Source: Ascochyta rabiei
Lineage: Eukaryota; Ascomycota; Dothideomycetes; Pleosporales; Didymellaceae
Assembly (NCBI RefSeq): GCF_004011695.2
Contig: NC_082410.1
Location: forward strand, 620,001 to 684,000
Direction of reading: 5' to 3'
DNA: 64,000 bases
How positions within the stretch are numbered: the first letter of the stretch is position 1; every line of letters begins with the position of its first letter. The notes below the pieces were generated by a model. The model was not told where the DNA came from and did not search any database. It was given only the letters and a program-made list of their open reading frames with translations. A program made the position numbers and the translations under genes. Of this stretch, positions 21,407-31,038 are shown one piece after another.

Positions 21407-23477
21407 CTACAATGCATCAGCAGCCGCCTTCGCCTTCTCGAGCTTGGCCTTCTTTCTCCTCAGACCCTCGGACTCTGTGTCACGTTTGTTGGCGCCGTAT
21501 TCGATACGTTTCAACAGCTTCCTCTTCTTGTTCGACAACATCATCTTCTGCCTCTCACGCTCCTCCTCCTCTGCTTTCCTAGCCTTATCAGCCTTCTTAC
21601 GAATAGCAGCGTTCTGCTCCTTCTTGGTGGGAGCGACCTTCTTGAGCGTCTTGCCCGTGGCCTCAGCCTCAAGTTCGGCTTGATGTTGAAGGCGCGCAGC
21701 TTCGGACTCGGAGATGTCAGACTCAGCGTCCGACTCGTCGTCGTCTTCGGCAGCAGGCGCTGCATCGTCCGAGGAAGAAGCGTCAGAGTCATCATCGTCT
21801 AAGCCATCAACGTCCATGCCCTCACCAGCCTCAACAGAGCCGCCACGGTCGACAATGGCATCCATGTCTTCGTCGTCATCCTTTGCGTTGAATGTCTCCT
21901 CGTCGCCCTCGTCTTCGAAAGCCTCGGCTTCGCCTTCGGGTTGCTGGGCTGCGAGGGGCAAGTTGGGATCGTATTCGCCCTTCTTGGGCTTGACCCAAGG
22001 GCTCAAATGAGGAGGAAGCTCAGCACCGGGGCCGTAGAGGTCAGGGCGCAGAAGTTTGCCTTGGTTAATCGAGTCCCATACCCATTGGGGCTGGACGTAA
22101 GTACGGCCAGGCATCATGGAGCGCGGCCATTGCGCCTTCGGGGCGTTACCGTCTTCAGACTCGGCAGAAACAGGAGCTGCGGCCCCGTTGGCGAGAGAGG
22201 GTCTGTCAATAATTTGGTGGGTGATGGAGGGATCTGATTCGTTGGTTGTGAAGGCGCCGTCGCCAAGGATGTTATCCCAGCCTACGCGCTTGCAACCAAA
22301 GGCTCGGAGGATGAACTCGAGGGATGCCCTTGGGGTCTCGCGGGAGAGGTAGAATGTGAAGGGGGCGAAGAGGGAGCCGGCTTCGGCGCGGCTGGCTTGG
22401 GGCTGGGGCAGAACGTCACCGTCCTGAGCGGTAGGCTCGAACTTGTCGATTCCTTCCGTCGCTTGCTCTTCGTCATCGTCTGCCGCAGTAACAATTGCTT
22501 CAGCGACCTCCTCCTCAACGTCACCCTCAGCTGCAATCCTGTCTGCGATGGCCTGTGCCTCAGGATTGATCTCTGCATCCTCTTCCTCGCCGTTGGCAGC
22601 ACCGTTTGTAGAGACACCCTTGCCCTCAAGCTGGAAGGCAGCGAGCTCACCACCCTGCTCGTCGCTCTTGGCGTTGAACTTGGGAGGGTAGACGAGGCCA
22701 ACAGAGGTGTAAAGGCGGTAGTTGACAAAGCCAAGCAGTGTGGTGTAGAACTCAACGAACGTGCCCATGATCCTGAAGTCAATGTCTCCACCAGTTCGCT
22801 GCACAAATCGGTATGGGACGAGCCACAAAATGTCCTGGCCCTGGATCGTAACTTGGTAGTAGATACCCTTGATGGACAGGAAGGACTTGCGCAGGGCGTG
22901 GGATGTGATTACGTAGTGCTCGAACTCGCGGGTCAGGCGCTGGCACAGGGCGATGGTCTTTGCAGGGATGTGCTCGCTGGAGGGCAGGTTGGCGAAGAGG
23001 AAGAGCATGGATAGCGCATCGTCGAGGTCGCGAAGGGCGTCGACGAAGGTCGGGTAGCGTTCCTTGATGATGTGGTCGAGCTTGACCTTGGGCATCAAGT
23101 TCTTCTCCAGGCGCGCGGCATCTCCAGACTCACCGCGACCAAGGGCACGTCCAATCTTCTTTGCGACGGCCTTGTGCTCGCGGAACTTGGCCAGCAGCGG
23201 CTCATGGAGCAGGTACTGGATGTCCTTGGTGTAGTAGAAGGTCGTCGCGGCGGTGGAGCCCTTGGAGACCTTCTTCTTGTTGCGCGGCTCGCGGGGGTAG
23301 ATTCCCTTGAAGATGCATAATCTTCTGAAGTCGGGAAGCGAAATCTGCAGCTTCTTCACGGCGCGAGTACGAGTGATGTAGTTTTTCGCCGCACCAGAGG
23401 TGCCTGTGTGTATTAGTATACAACGGTCAACACGTGAGGCGTTCATACATACCCTTCTTCTTGGAGCGACCAGCCAT
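21407..23477 (-). CDS. NOP7: Nop7/pescadillo, 60S ribosome biogenesis factor, 673 aa
   Basis: Nop7 is a nucleolar component of the Nop7-Erb1-Ytm1 (PeBoW) complex, needed for 27S pre-rRNA processing. Exon 1 is 23453-23477 and exon 2 is 21407-23403. The 49-bp intron carries a near-perfect TACTAATAC branch site. The conserved start is MAGRSKKKG. The pescadillo N-domain (about 8-300) includes [18 protein letters not shown] and [25 protein letters not shown] domain lies near 360-490, with [10 protein letters not shown] and [13 protein letters not shown] strongly acidic tract (about 545-600) and a basic coiled coil close the protein. The frame stays open upstream of the exon 2 acceptor, but the spliced start matches the family. 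It is divergent from PIG-U, with a 212-bp gap. Confidence 0.93.
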
Positions 23478-23689
23478 TGTGGGTTTGGTGATGCTTCGCA
23501 GGTTTGTCGAGGTCGCGAACTTTTGGAAGGCGGGACTAAGATCGTTCCTACTTTTTTTGAGAGTTCAGCCGAGGAGGACCCGCCCGCCGCGCTAGAGGAG
23601 CAGGGGTCCACCGACACGCCAGGACACCGCCAGAGCTCCGATGCTTGACGTGCTTGCCATGGCGCGTCTCCTCCCATAACCGCACCAAG
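23478..23689. promoter_or_regulatory. Compact shared promoter, NOP7 / PIG-U
   Basis: Only 212 bp separates the two start codons, which face away from each other. Both promoters and both leaders must lie inside it. I see no clear TATA box, which fits housekeeping bidirectional promoters. Confidence 0.6.
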
Positions 23690-25120
23690 ATGCCCGTTGA
23701 CAAGCAGAGAGCACTCCTCTTTGGAGGTGCTGCTGCACTGCGGCTACTGCTCTTCACCGTCTTTCCCAGTCTCCCCAATCTCCTTGCTGGCCGTGTCGAG
23801 GTGTCCACTCCAGTCACGAGCTTCAAGAGGTGTATGTTACAGTGCAGTTTCGATCGAAATGAGATGAGATGAGCACGAGTCTGACAGCAATTCTAGTACA
23901 AGAAGGACTCTTTCTCTATACACACAATGTCTCACCCTACGATGGCGGCCTCTACCACCAGGCGCCCCTCCTTCTGCCGCTCTTCTCGCTACTGCCGAAC
24001 CCCTCGCGCTATCCGATTGCTACAAATGTCGTCTTTATTATCGTCGATCTCCTGAGTGCGTATGCATTAGCTCAAGTCGCCCACAGTGGGACAGCTACAG
24101 TCTCACGGCTGTTCTCGTCCTCGCGCAAGGACCTACGATGGAGCAGCACAGCCATTGCAGCAGGGTACGATTCACTTCGCTATGCGTAGAATACGTGCTG
24201 ATACATTGCAGTTTCCTCTACAATCCATTCACTGTTCTGACGTGTCTCGCACGCTCGACCTCGGCCCTTACCAACATGTTCATCCTGGCAGCCATGGCTA
24301 AGGCCTCCCAAGGAGCCAGCATCACCTTCATTTTGGCTCTCTCCTTTGCCGCATATCTGGGCATGCATCCTTTACTCCTTTTCCCGCCGCTTCTCGTCCT
24401 CCTCTACGATGCTCGCGCAGCAAAGACAAAGTCCACGCCCAACGCCTGGTCCTTCACAGCTCTACACACACTGGCTCTTGCTGCTGCGAGCGGCGCTCTC
24501 CTCGCTGCCTCTGCCCTTTTGACTGGCTCTTGGGATTTCCTGGCGGCAACATATGGCGTGCGTCTCCTGCTGTCAGACCTCACACCAAACGTTGGCCTTT
24601 GGTGGTATTTCTTCATTGAAATGTTCGACTCCTTCCGCGAGTTCTTTCTCGGCGTTTTCTGGCTGCACGCAGCATCCTACATGCCTGGTCTTACCATTCG
24701 ACTGCACAAGCAACCACTTTTTGTTGCATGTACCTTGACTGGAATTCTCGCAGTCTTCACGCCATACCCAAGCATTGCAGACGCGGCGTTGTACTTGTCC
24801 TTGGTGCCTTTGTTTCGCCATCTGTTCCCTCGTAAGATGCCCACCACCGCACACACTAGATCAATACTGACGCCTTCTTAGTAATGCGCTATACCTTCCT
24901 AGCATCAGCGGCTGTGTTGTATGCATCGTTCCTGGGACCGGCGTTCTACCATCTTTGGATCTATGCCGGCTCTGGCAATGCCAACTTTTTCTACGCCATC
25001 ACCCTAGTTTGGAGTCTCGGTCTTTCGGTCATCATTGGTGACTCACTATTTGCTGCATTACGGGACGAACTGGACGTAGAGAGACCTGAACTCAAGGGCA
25101 AGGAGGTCCGACGGATATAG
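23690..25120 (+). CDS. GAB1: GPI transamidase subunit PIG-U/Gab1, 422 aa
   Basis: This multi-spanning ER membrane subunit of the GPI transamidase (Gaa1, Gpi8, Gpi16, Gpi17, Gab1) helps present the GPI anchor for attachment to proteins. Exons are 23690-23831, 23897-24164, 24212-24831 and 24882-25120. The joins hold frame over 1269 nt. The hallmark luminal stretch [20 protein letters not shown] is present at about residues 52-71, followed by APLLLPL. The later loop [18 protein letters not shown] matches the family's conserved W-Y-F-x-x-E-x-F-x-x-F-R segment. Many hydrophobic helices follow. The last exon ends with a cytosolic charged tail. Confidence 0.92.
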
Positions 25121-25554
25121 GAGCTGCTAAAGGCCCTTGCACAATAGGTTACAAAAATGCAACGGTGTCCACCGCCATCTTGATCGGATCTGCTACTGTC
25201 ACAACTGCCATCACACATCTCCAGAACACTGTGCCAAAAGAAGAGTATTCATTCAAAATTCAAAAGTGGCTGTTGCCTTGCAGTCCAAGAACGGAGTCGC
25301 AAGTCGGGCCAAACTGGCTAGAAGAGCCGGTTGTTGTTCCTTTCACTTCGCCTTACCATCTCTCACCGTGACTGCAAAGGCCTAACAATAGCTACTTCAC
25401 CTTAAGTTTTTACGCGCTTTAGCTGCGCTTGGGACAGCATAAAAGACACGCCTTGGTCTCCCTTCCGTGTTTCCTCCACTATCAACATTTCGTTAAACAA
25501 CTATCAGCATCTCGCCGGTGCAACTCACATTCGACAAGAGCACCAACAATCAAG
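25121..25554. other. Intergenic, promoter of first tandem paralog
   Basis: 434 bp. It holds the PIG-U 3' end and the upstream region of the small gene at 25555, including a TATA-like element listed separately. Confidence 0.4.
25439..25447 (+). promoter_or_regulatory. TATA-like element of first paralog
   Basis: The sequence is cataaaaga, about 115 bp before the ATG at 25555. The neighbouring paralog has tataaaaga in a similar place, so the element is shared by the duplicate pair. Confidence 0.5.
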
Positions 25555-26143
25555 ATGTCCAACCCCAACGACCTCACTACTCGCGAAATGGAAGTCCTCG
25601 CATTGGCGTGGCAATGCATGGAGAGCGAGCCCAAGGTCAGTGATTTGCTTCCCTTAACAGAGCAACTCGGTATGAGCGACTTCATGCTAATTATCGACTA
25701 GGTCAACATTCAAAAGCTTGCGCAACTCACAGGCGTAAGTAGCTTCATCTCCATACTGCTTCCCCGTTTCGCTGCTAACCTCCGCTTAGTACACTTCGGG
25801 CAGCGCTTCTGTTACCTTTGGCAAGATCAAGCGCAAGCTCAAGGGCAAGGCTGCCGGTGTCACCACCTCCAACCCAGCTACGCCCAAGCGCCAGACCAAC
25901 AACCGCGGTCCTCGTAGCGCTCCCAAGTCTAGCCCTAAGCGCGGCGCTACCGAGGAGGCTGCTGCTGGTACTCCAAGCAAGAAGGGCAAGATGGCCAGCA
26001 AGCTCGCCGCCAACGACGACGATGACGAGGAGTTCACTACGTTCACCGTCAAGAAGGAGGAAGTCGAGGATATCGCCAACGGTGCAGATGCATTCTTCCA
26101 GGAGGCAGCTGCTTACGCCACGGCTGATGACTATCAGGTATGA
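25555..26143 (+). CDS. Small nuclear-type protein, tandem paralog A, 155 aa
   Basis: I do not recognise a named family. Exons are 25555-25635, 25702-25734 and 25790-26143. Both introns fall in phase 0 and the frame totals 468 nt. The N-terminal 55 residues form a compact helical domain: LTTREMEVLALAWQCMESEP, VNIQKLAQLTG, then YTSGSASVTFGKIKRKLKG. This pattern recurs in many small Pezizomycotina proteins. The rest is basic and disordered (Lys/Ser/Pro/Ala-rich with KRGATEE, SKKGK), then acidic (NDDDDEEF), like a chromatin-associated tail. I infer a nuclear DNA- or chromatin-binding role; it is not shown. Paralog B is 512 bp downstream on the same strand with matching intron positions. Confidence 0.75.
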
Positions 26144-26654
26144 GGCCATTTTTGGCGGCAGGAAATAACTATCCTGGCCACGAGAATTACGGGTGGGTTG
26201 AGAATAGGATAGTTTCAAATGTTCAGACCCAGCATATCAGTGTTCAGTACACTGCACTTTCCTTTCAACATCTCAGCGTGTCAGGTTGACAAGGTGTCAG
26301 ACATGACAACAACTGATCAAGCACGAGGCGCTTTTACCTTTGCCTTTGCCTTTTGATGGTAGAAACGGAAAATTATAACCCTTCTTTTCGCCCTCATTTG
26401 TTTCCGCCCACTCTCACCATCACTGTAAATTTCTTCCCAAAAGTGAAGTTGAGCTTTGTTGCGGGCAGCTTTCGCCCAACGCTGTTCCGAGCCGGCAGTA
26501 TAAAAGACTTACCCTATGCCATCGCTGAACCTTTCTGTTCTTTCACTCTTCCACCACACCTCATTCCCAACGTAAGCTTTCATCAGACACAAGTACACTC
26601 GAACAATAGCAATTACAACAACCACACTTTCGTATCAGACCGTCATCACCTACA
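26144..26654. other. Spacer between tandem paralogs
   Basis: 511 bp holding the 3' UTR of paralog A and the promoter of paralog B. Apart from the TATA-like box, nothing else is evident. Confidence 0.4.
26499..26507 (+). promoter_or_regulatory. TATA box of second paralog
   Basis: The sequence is tataaaaga, 156 bp upstream of the ATG at 26655. It is followed by a CT-rich leader around 26530-26575 (ctttctgttctttcactcttcc). Confidence 0.6.
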
Positions 26655-27440
26655 ATGATGCAGAAAACCACCACCCTCTCCGCTCGTGAGAACGAGATCC
26701 TTGCCCTCGCGTGGCAGTGCTTCGAAGCTGATCCGAAGGTGAGCTCTCCAATCCATACTCGGTGCTCCGTCTAGTGCTGATCGACATTAGGTCAACATGG
26801 AAAAGCTCGCTGGTCTCTCTGGTGGTAAGTGCACTCCACAGCTATCGAATCCCGGCTTTTACTATCACACCGCGCCTTAGAGGACTTGCGCATTCCTTCC
26901 CCTCCCTCACACTAACTTTCTTCTCCGACACTCAGGTTTGTAAGCTATGCTAACACGTCGCAGTGCGTACCTCGCATCCTCATCTACCACACACACACAC
27001 TCTCTCGAGCCCCGTTACAGCACACCAATTCCTTTCTCGATGATCCCTCCCACCTCCCTCTTCCTCAAACATCCAACTAACGGCCCCAGTACACCGTCGG
27101 CAGCGCGCGCTTCACCCTAGGCAAAATCAAAACGAAGCTCAAGACCATGTCCGCCGGCGCCAGCGAGGTCAACGCTCCGTCTTCCTCGAAGAGCAAGGGA
27201 CAAATCATCAAGAAGCGCACTGCGGATGCCAACGAGGGTGACGATGAGACTGGCGCACCGAAAACTAAGAAGAGAGCCAAGAAGATTGGCAACGCTGCTG
27301 ACATCAATCGAGACGATGTCGATGCCATGCTGTGCTTGGGAGATGGTGATGAGAAAGAAGTGAAGGTTAAGAGAGAGCCGGAGGAGATGAGATTTGGTGC
27401 GGGTGGAGATGGGGGTGACAAGGAGGAGCAGCAAGTTTAG
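26655..27440 (+). CDS. Small nuclear-type protein, tandem paralog B, about 155 aa
   Basis: This gene is paralogous to 25555-26143. Exon 1 is 26655-26738, exon 2 begins at 26791 with VNMEKLAGLSG, and exon 3 is 27090-27440. The N-domain reads LSARENEILALAWQCFEADP, VNMEKLAGLSG, YTVGSARFTLGKIKTKLK. Its positions align with paralog A one for one. The tail is Lys-rich with KKRAKK and then acidic with KREPEEM, again suggesting a nuclear protein. The end of exon 2 is unresolved. GGT is followed by ggtaagt, so the only good donor leaves one base too many for the obvious acceptor before TACACC. A very short extra exon, an alternative acceptor or a real frameshift could explain it. The family function is unknown. 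Confidence 0.65.
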
Positions 27441-27804
27441 CGCGGCGTGTGCGGTTGGTGGGGAGAAGAAGGTTCGACAGTTCTGGGATCTCCATGGGTG
27501 GCGGTGGAAGTTCCAGTCGTTCATCGCTGCCGCGGCGGTTGGAATCGGATGGAAGAAGCCCGTGGCAGCGCACCGAGACGAATATGGCGTTCTCTGATCC
27601 ATTGGGGTTTGGATAGAGGTGGCTAAATCGGGACTGAATATATCAGATCTTTTGGTCTTGCACTACCCTACTTCAAGCTATATCTACAGAAAGGAGATCT
27701 ACCTCAAACGCCCTGCAGCTCCCACAAACGCTTGCAAAGTCTCAATGCCCAGCAATCTCCCTCTACTCGTTTGCTTCTCTACGCTCCACTCGTTCTTTCG
27801 ATTT
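27441..27804. other. Convergent intergenic region, paralog B / Ral2-like gene
   Basis: 364 bp between two 3' ends. No feature is seen. Confidence 0.35.
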
Positions 27805-30800
27805 TCAAGTCAAACCCAAACCCACACCATCCCCATTAATGCCACCTTCACTTACATCCCTCCTCTCTCGTCCACTTCTCCCCATTTCCCTAATCCTCCG
27901 ACCCTCCATCAGTCCCCTTAACCCCCTCTTCTGCAACCCGACAACCGCACTCACAACCCCATTCCAAACCTCCCGGTCCTCGATGGTCCTGCTCCCGTAC
28001 TCTCCAGAATCGCTTGCACTCGCACTGGTACCCTCCGACACGGCAGAGCTAACCTCATCCTCTGACGGGGGAACAGCGGTATCTATCCTCAACGCGCGCA
28101 GACCGGCGGCCATGCTGCTCTCCGGTTCGTCAGTTGCATTGAGGGACGAGAGACCGTTGGTTCCGTTGGTGCTGGAGAGATTGTTGACGCCCATGAATGC
28201 CACACCGCTACCTCCGCCTGCAGCCATGGCTGCTGCATTGAAGACGGCTGCAGTGTTTCTGTTGTCAAGCAGGACATGCAAACGCTCGATGATGGCTTCT
28301 AGCAGCCCATCGATGTGGTAAGGTCGTGCGAGCTGCAGAAGCGAGCACAAGATCTGCGGTGTGCAGAGCTGGGAACTTTGTGGTGGAAGAGAGGATGTGT
28401 AGAGATAGTGGATCAGGGCTTGAAGGGTGAGGTGCGTGTGTGGCAGGTATAATGTGCGGGGACGTTGGGAAGGCGGTTGGGTCGTTGGGTCTGGTGGCGA
28501 GAGAGAGTTGTATGATGTACTCGATACGGCGGTTAGTTCAGAGGGTGTTGTGGTGTTCGCTGTGAGGGTCGTGGCGGCGGAGTAGGTGGTGCGGATCGAT
28601 GGCGTAATGGTTATGCTAGACATGCGAGAAGGGTGACCACCAGTCGCTGGACGCAGGGTGGCGGCGTCGGCGTTGTCTTTCTCGGCGTTGTGTGTGCTCT
28701 CGCGAAGGAGTTGGTTGAAGTAGGGACCCCAGCGACGCGCGATGAGGCGCGAGTTAACGGGTATGCGTTCACCGTGGATAGCGAGGAAGTCCATATCCGC
28801 TAGTTCGCGCATGCCCAAAGCGATCTGGCCAAGTTCGATAGCTGATGACGATAGCGCTCTTCCACCTGCTAAGTCGAGCCGATCGTTTTGCGGCGGTGCG
28901 CTGACAGATGGAAATGCTGAACTTGGTGTTACTTTACGAGGGTTGTCGTACAGTCCAAACGCCTCAAGTTCAACAACACACATGTTTGAGAAGTTTATCC
29001 GTCGGTGGTTGTAGTCTTCGACGAGACTTCGCTTGCGGTTTCCCAGGATGACAAAGCTGTTTCGGCGTGTCCATAGTACACCTCTGTTCCAACTTCCTTG
29101 ACTGAAGATGTTGCCACCAGCTTCAATTCGCCCCCAACTGAGTGTCCGCAAGTCTAGTGCCCATAAAGCATATTCTTGTTTCGAAGATGTCAAAAACGTT
29201 CCACTGACAACAAAGTGATTATTGATCACTCCACCATTGGGAAAGCGCAGCCCAGGCGGTGAAAAGTTGCCATTCATGGGCTTCTCTGACAGTGTTCCGT
29301 CAGGATGTCTTACTTGCAGCTCGAGCTTGACGTCGAGAAAGTTGTAATTTGAGTATATGAGCATTGATGATTCGCCGGTGGGGTTCGCTGCTTGCTCGTC
29401 TGTTGTTCTAGGCTCTCCACGTGCTCCTGCACCTATTTCGTTGGCTGGCATGCTCGTCAAAGGTGCCACAACACTACGGTATGCACCGCAACTTCTCCCT
29501 AATGTGCTTGTGGTTGTCCACTTCAAACTTCTCAAATTGAAAACGCTGATCTGCTCGATGTAGTGGTTTGCGCTATCTTGCCCACCAACGACGACCATCT
29601 CAGCGCCACCATCGCCTTCGAGGTTAATACCTATCGACCCTTGGTTGGGGTTGAGCGACGAGGGATTGTGTCTTATGGCTGTCATGGCAGCACCAGTCGC
29701 ACTGAAGACAGCGGACGATGGCAATATTGTTGCGCAGTGAGCGTATCGGCCCTGCGGTGCGTCGTTGGTTCCAACGTGCCTCCATGTCCGTGTAGCTACA
29801 TCGTATATATGGACGTCAGACATCACCACTACCTCAGGTTGCGCATCTGCTGGGGTCCCCTGCAGTACTTGGGTTGATTGGTTTGCAGGCGACGTTGCTG
29901 GCGACATACCGCCATAGCAGACGAGCTTCGTGTCACCGAGTGCACATAAACTGTGGAAATATCGTGGGGGTGGTATGTCTCCTTTGGTTTCGATCTTCGT
30001 CCAGTGACGCTTGACAAGGTCCAGTTCATACAAATCCGAAGTGAGCTGAGGTCTTGTCCGCGATAGTCTCCTTCCACCAAAAACGTACAGCTTGTCGCCC
30101 AGGATCGTGGTGGTTGCGCCCACCAAGGGATGTGGCTCACGGCCAGTAGTGCGGTGCACATTACATACTAGTCCAGAGAGTCCCGACGTCGAACTCGTGG
30201 GTGTCGCGAGTCCTGCTGTCTGTGCCATGGCTGGTGAAGGAGTCATGCCCAACCCTGGTGTGCGTGCAGAAGATGTCGGCGGCCGTTCTGATCCGGCATC
30301 CTGACCATCTTGTTGATGCAAGCTAGTCTGGCTACTATTGACACTTGAATTGTAGTTTCCACTACCGCTTCGAAGCCCACCAGGGTACAGTTGCGATGGT
30401 GAAGGCGCCGACGTTTGTGAATCGATGGTGTTGGTTCGGCTTGTGTTGGGCGTCTGTCGAGCCATCCTAATCGGACTCCGAGGCCGATAAGAAAGAACAG
30501 GGGTCTTGACTCTGCCAGAATCGAAGGGGAGCTTGACTGGTGATGTCGAATATCGGTGCGTAGGTAAGACCCAATCTGGTATCACGATCTCGACATGCCG
30601 AGACCTCAGGCTCGAGGTATCGCCAATTGAACCTCGATTCGGCGATGGAAAACCGGAGAGGCTGGGGTGGCGACTGGAATCGATGGTCGAAGAACGAGAA
30701 GAGCTGAGTCCAACAGAAGTACAAGGGCTTTGAGGTGCTACGGAAAGATCATAGTCCGGCACGACAATGGGAACGTGCTTCGAACGCGATTGATGCGACG

Positions 30801-31038
30801 AAGCGCAACTTCCCGCAGGAGACGACGAATCAGATTCGCTAGGCTGCTTGGCCGAATGGGTCCAGCGGTAAGAACGGAAAAGAGAGCCAGCGTTAGACTC
30901 GTGGGAACTTCGTCTTTGGGTCGACAAGGCTCGTTTGAGCTTTAATGCTTTGGGTTTTTTCCAGAAGGATGGAACGTTGTCTAGGGGCTCGGTACTGGCT
31001 GCTGCGGAGAAAGCGAAAACACCTAGTGGGACGGCCAT
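27805..31038 (-). CDS. Ral2-like kelch-repeat and BTB protein, 1077 aa
   Basis: This is a large intronless gene. Residues 1-310 are Ser/Pro-rich and disordered (FWKKPKALKLKRALSTQRRS near the start). Kelch-type beta-propeller blades follow (about 310-700): ILGDKLYVFGGRRLSR, GDTKLVCYGGM, AEMVVVGGQDSAN, NHFVVSGTFL. A BTB-like domain begins at MDFLAIHGERIPVNSRLIAR (about 745). It is interrupted by roughly 100 low-complexity residues and resumes at LYLPHTHLTLQALIHYLYTS. Fission yeast Ral2, which acts on Ras1 and cell shape, has this order, so a Ras or polarity role is a reasonable inference. The frame extends upstream without an ATG; the ATG at 31038 has A at -3 and G at +4. Confidence 0.82.
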   Translation of the reverse strand: MAVPLGVFAFSAAASTEPLDNVPSFWKKPKALKLKRALSTQRRSSHESNAGSLFRSYRWTHSAKQPSESDSSSPAGSCASSHQSRSKHVPIVVPDYDLSVAPQSPCTSVGLSSSRSSTIDSSRHPSLSGFPSPNRGSIGDTSSLRSRHVEIVIPDWVLPTHRYSTSPVKLPFDSGRVKTPVLSYRPRSPIRMARQTPNTSRTNTIDSQTSAPSPSQLYPGGLRSGSGNYNSSVNSSQTSLHQQDGQDAGSERPPTSSARTPGLGMTPSPAMAQTAGLATPTSSTSGLSGLVCNVHRTTGREPHPLVGATTTILGDKLYVFGGRRLSRTRPQLTSDLYELDLVKRHWTKIETKGDIPPPRYFHSLCALGDTKLVCYGGMSPATSPANQSTQVLQGTPADAQPEVVVMSDVHIYDVATRTWRHVGTNDAPQGRYAHCATILPSSAVFSATGAAMTAIRHNPSSLNPNQGSIGINLEGDGGAEMVVVGGQDSANHYIEQISVFNLRSLKWTTTSTLGRSCGAYRSVVAPLTSMPANEIGAGARGEPRTTDEQAANPTGESSMLIYSNYNFLDVKLELQVRHPDGTLSEKPMNGNFSPPGLRFPNGGVINNHFVVSGTFLTSSKQEYALWALDLRTLSWGRIEAGGNIFSQGSWNRGVLWTRRNSFVILGNRKRSLVEDYNHRRINFSNMCVVELEAFGLYDNPRKVTPSSAFPSVSAPPQNDRLDLAGGRALSSSAIELGQIALGMRELADMDFLAIHGERIPVNSRLIARRWGPYFNQLLRESTHNAEKDNADAATLRPATGGHPSRMSSITITPSIRTTYSAATTLTANTTTPSELTAVSSTSYNSLSPPDPTTQPPSQRPRTLYLPHTHLTLQALIHYLYTSSLPPQSSQLCTPQILCSLLQLARPYHIDGLLEAIIERLHVLLDNRNTAAVFNAAAMAAGGGSGVAFMGVNNLSSTNGTNGLSSLNATDEPESSMAAGLRALRIDTAVPPSEDEVSSAVSEGTSASASDSGEYGSRTIEDREVWNGVVSAVVGLQKRGLRGLMEGRRIREMGRSGRERRDVSEGGINGDGVGLGLT

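Noticed and set aside
21714..22352. Plus-strand Ser/Glu-rich frames opposite NOP7
   Set aside because: They are the complement of the acidic tract of Nop7.
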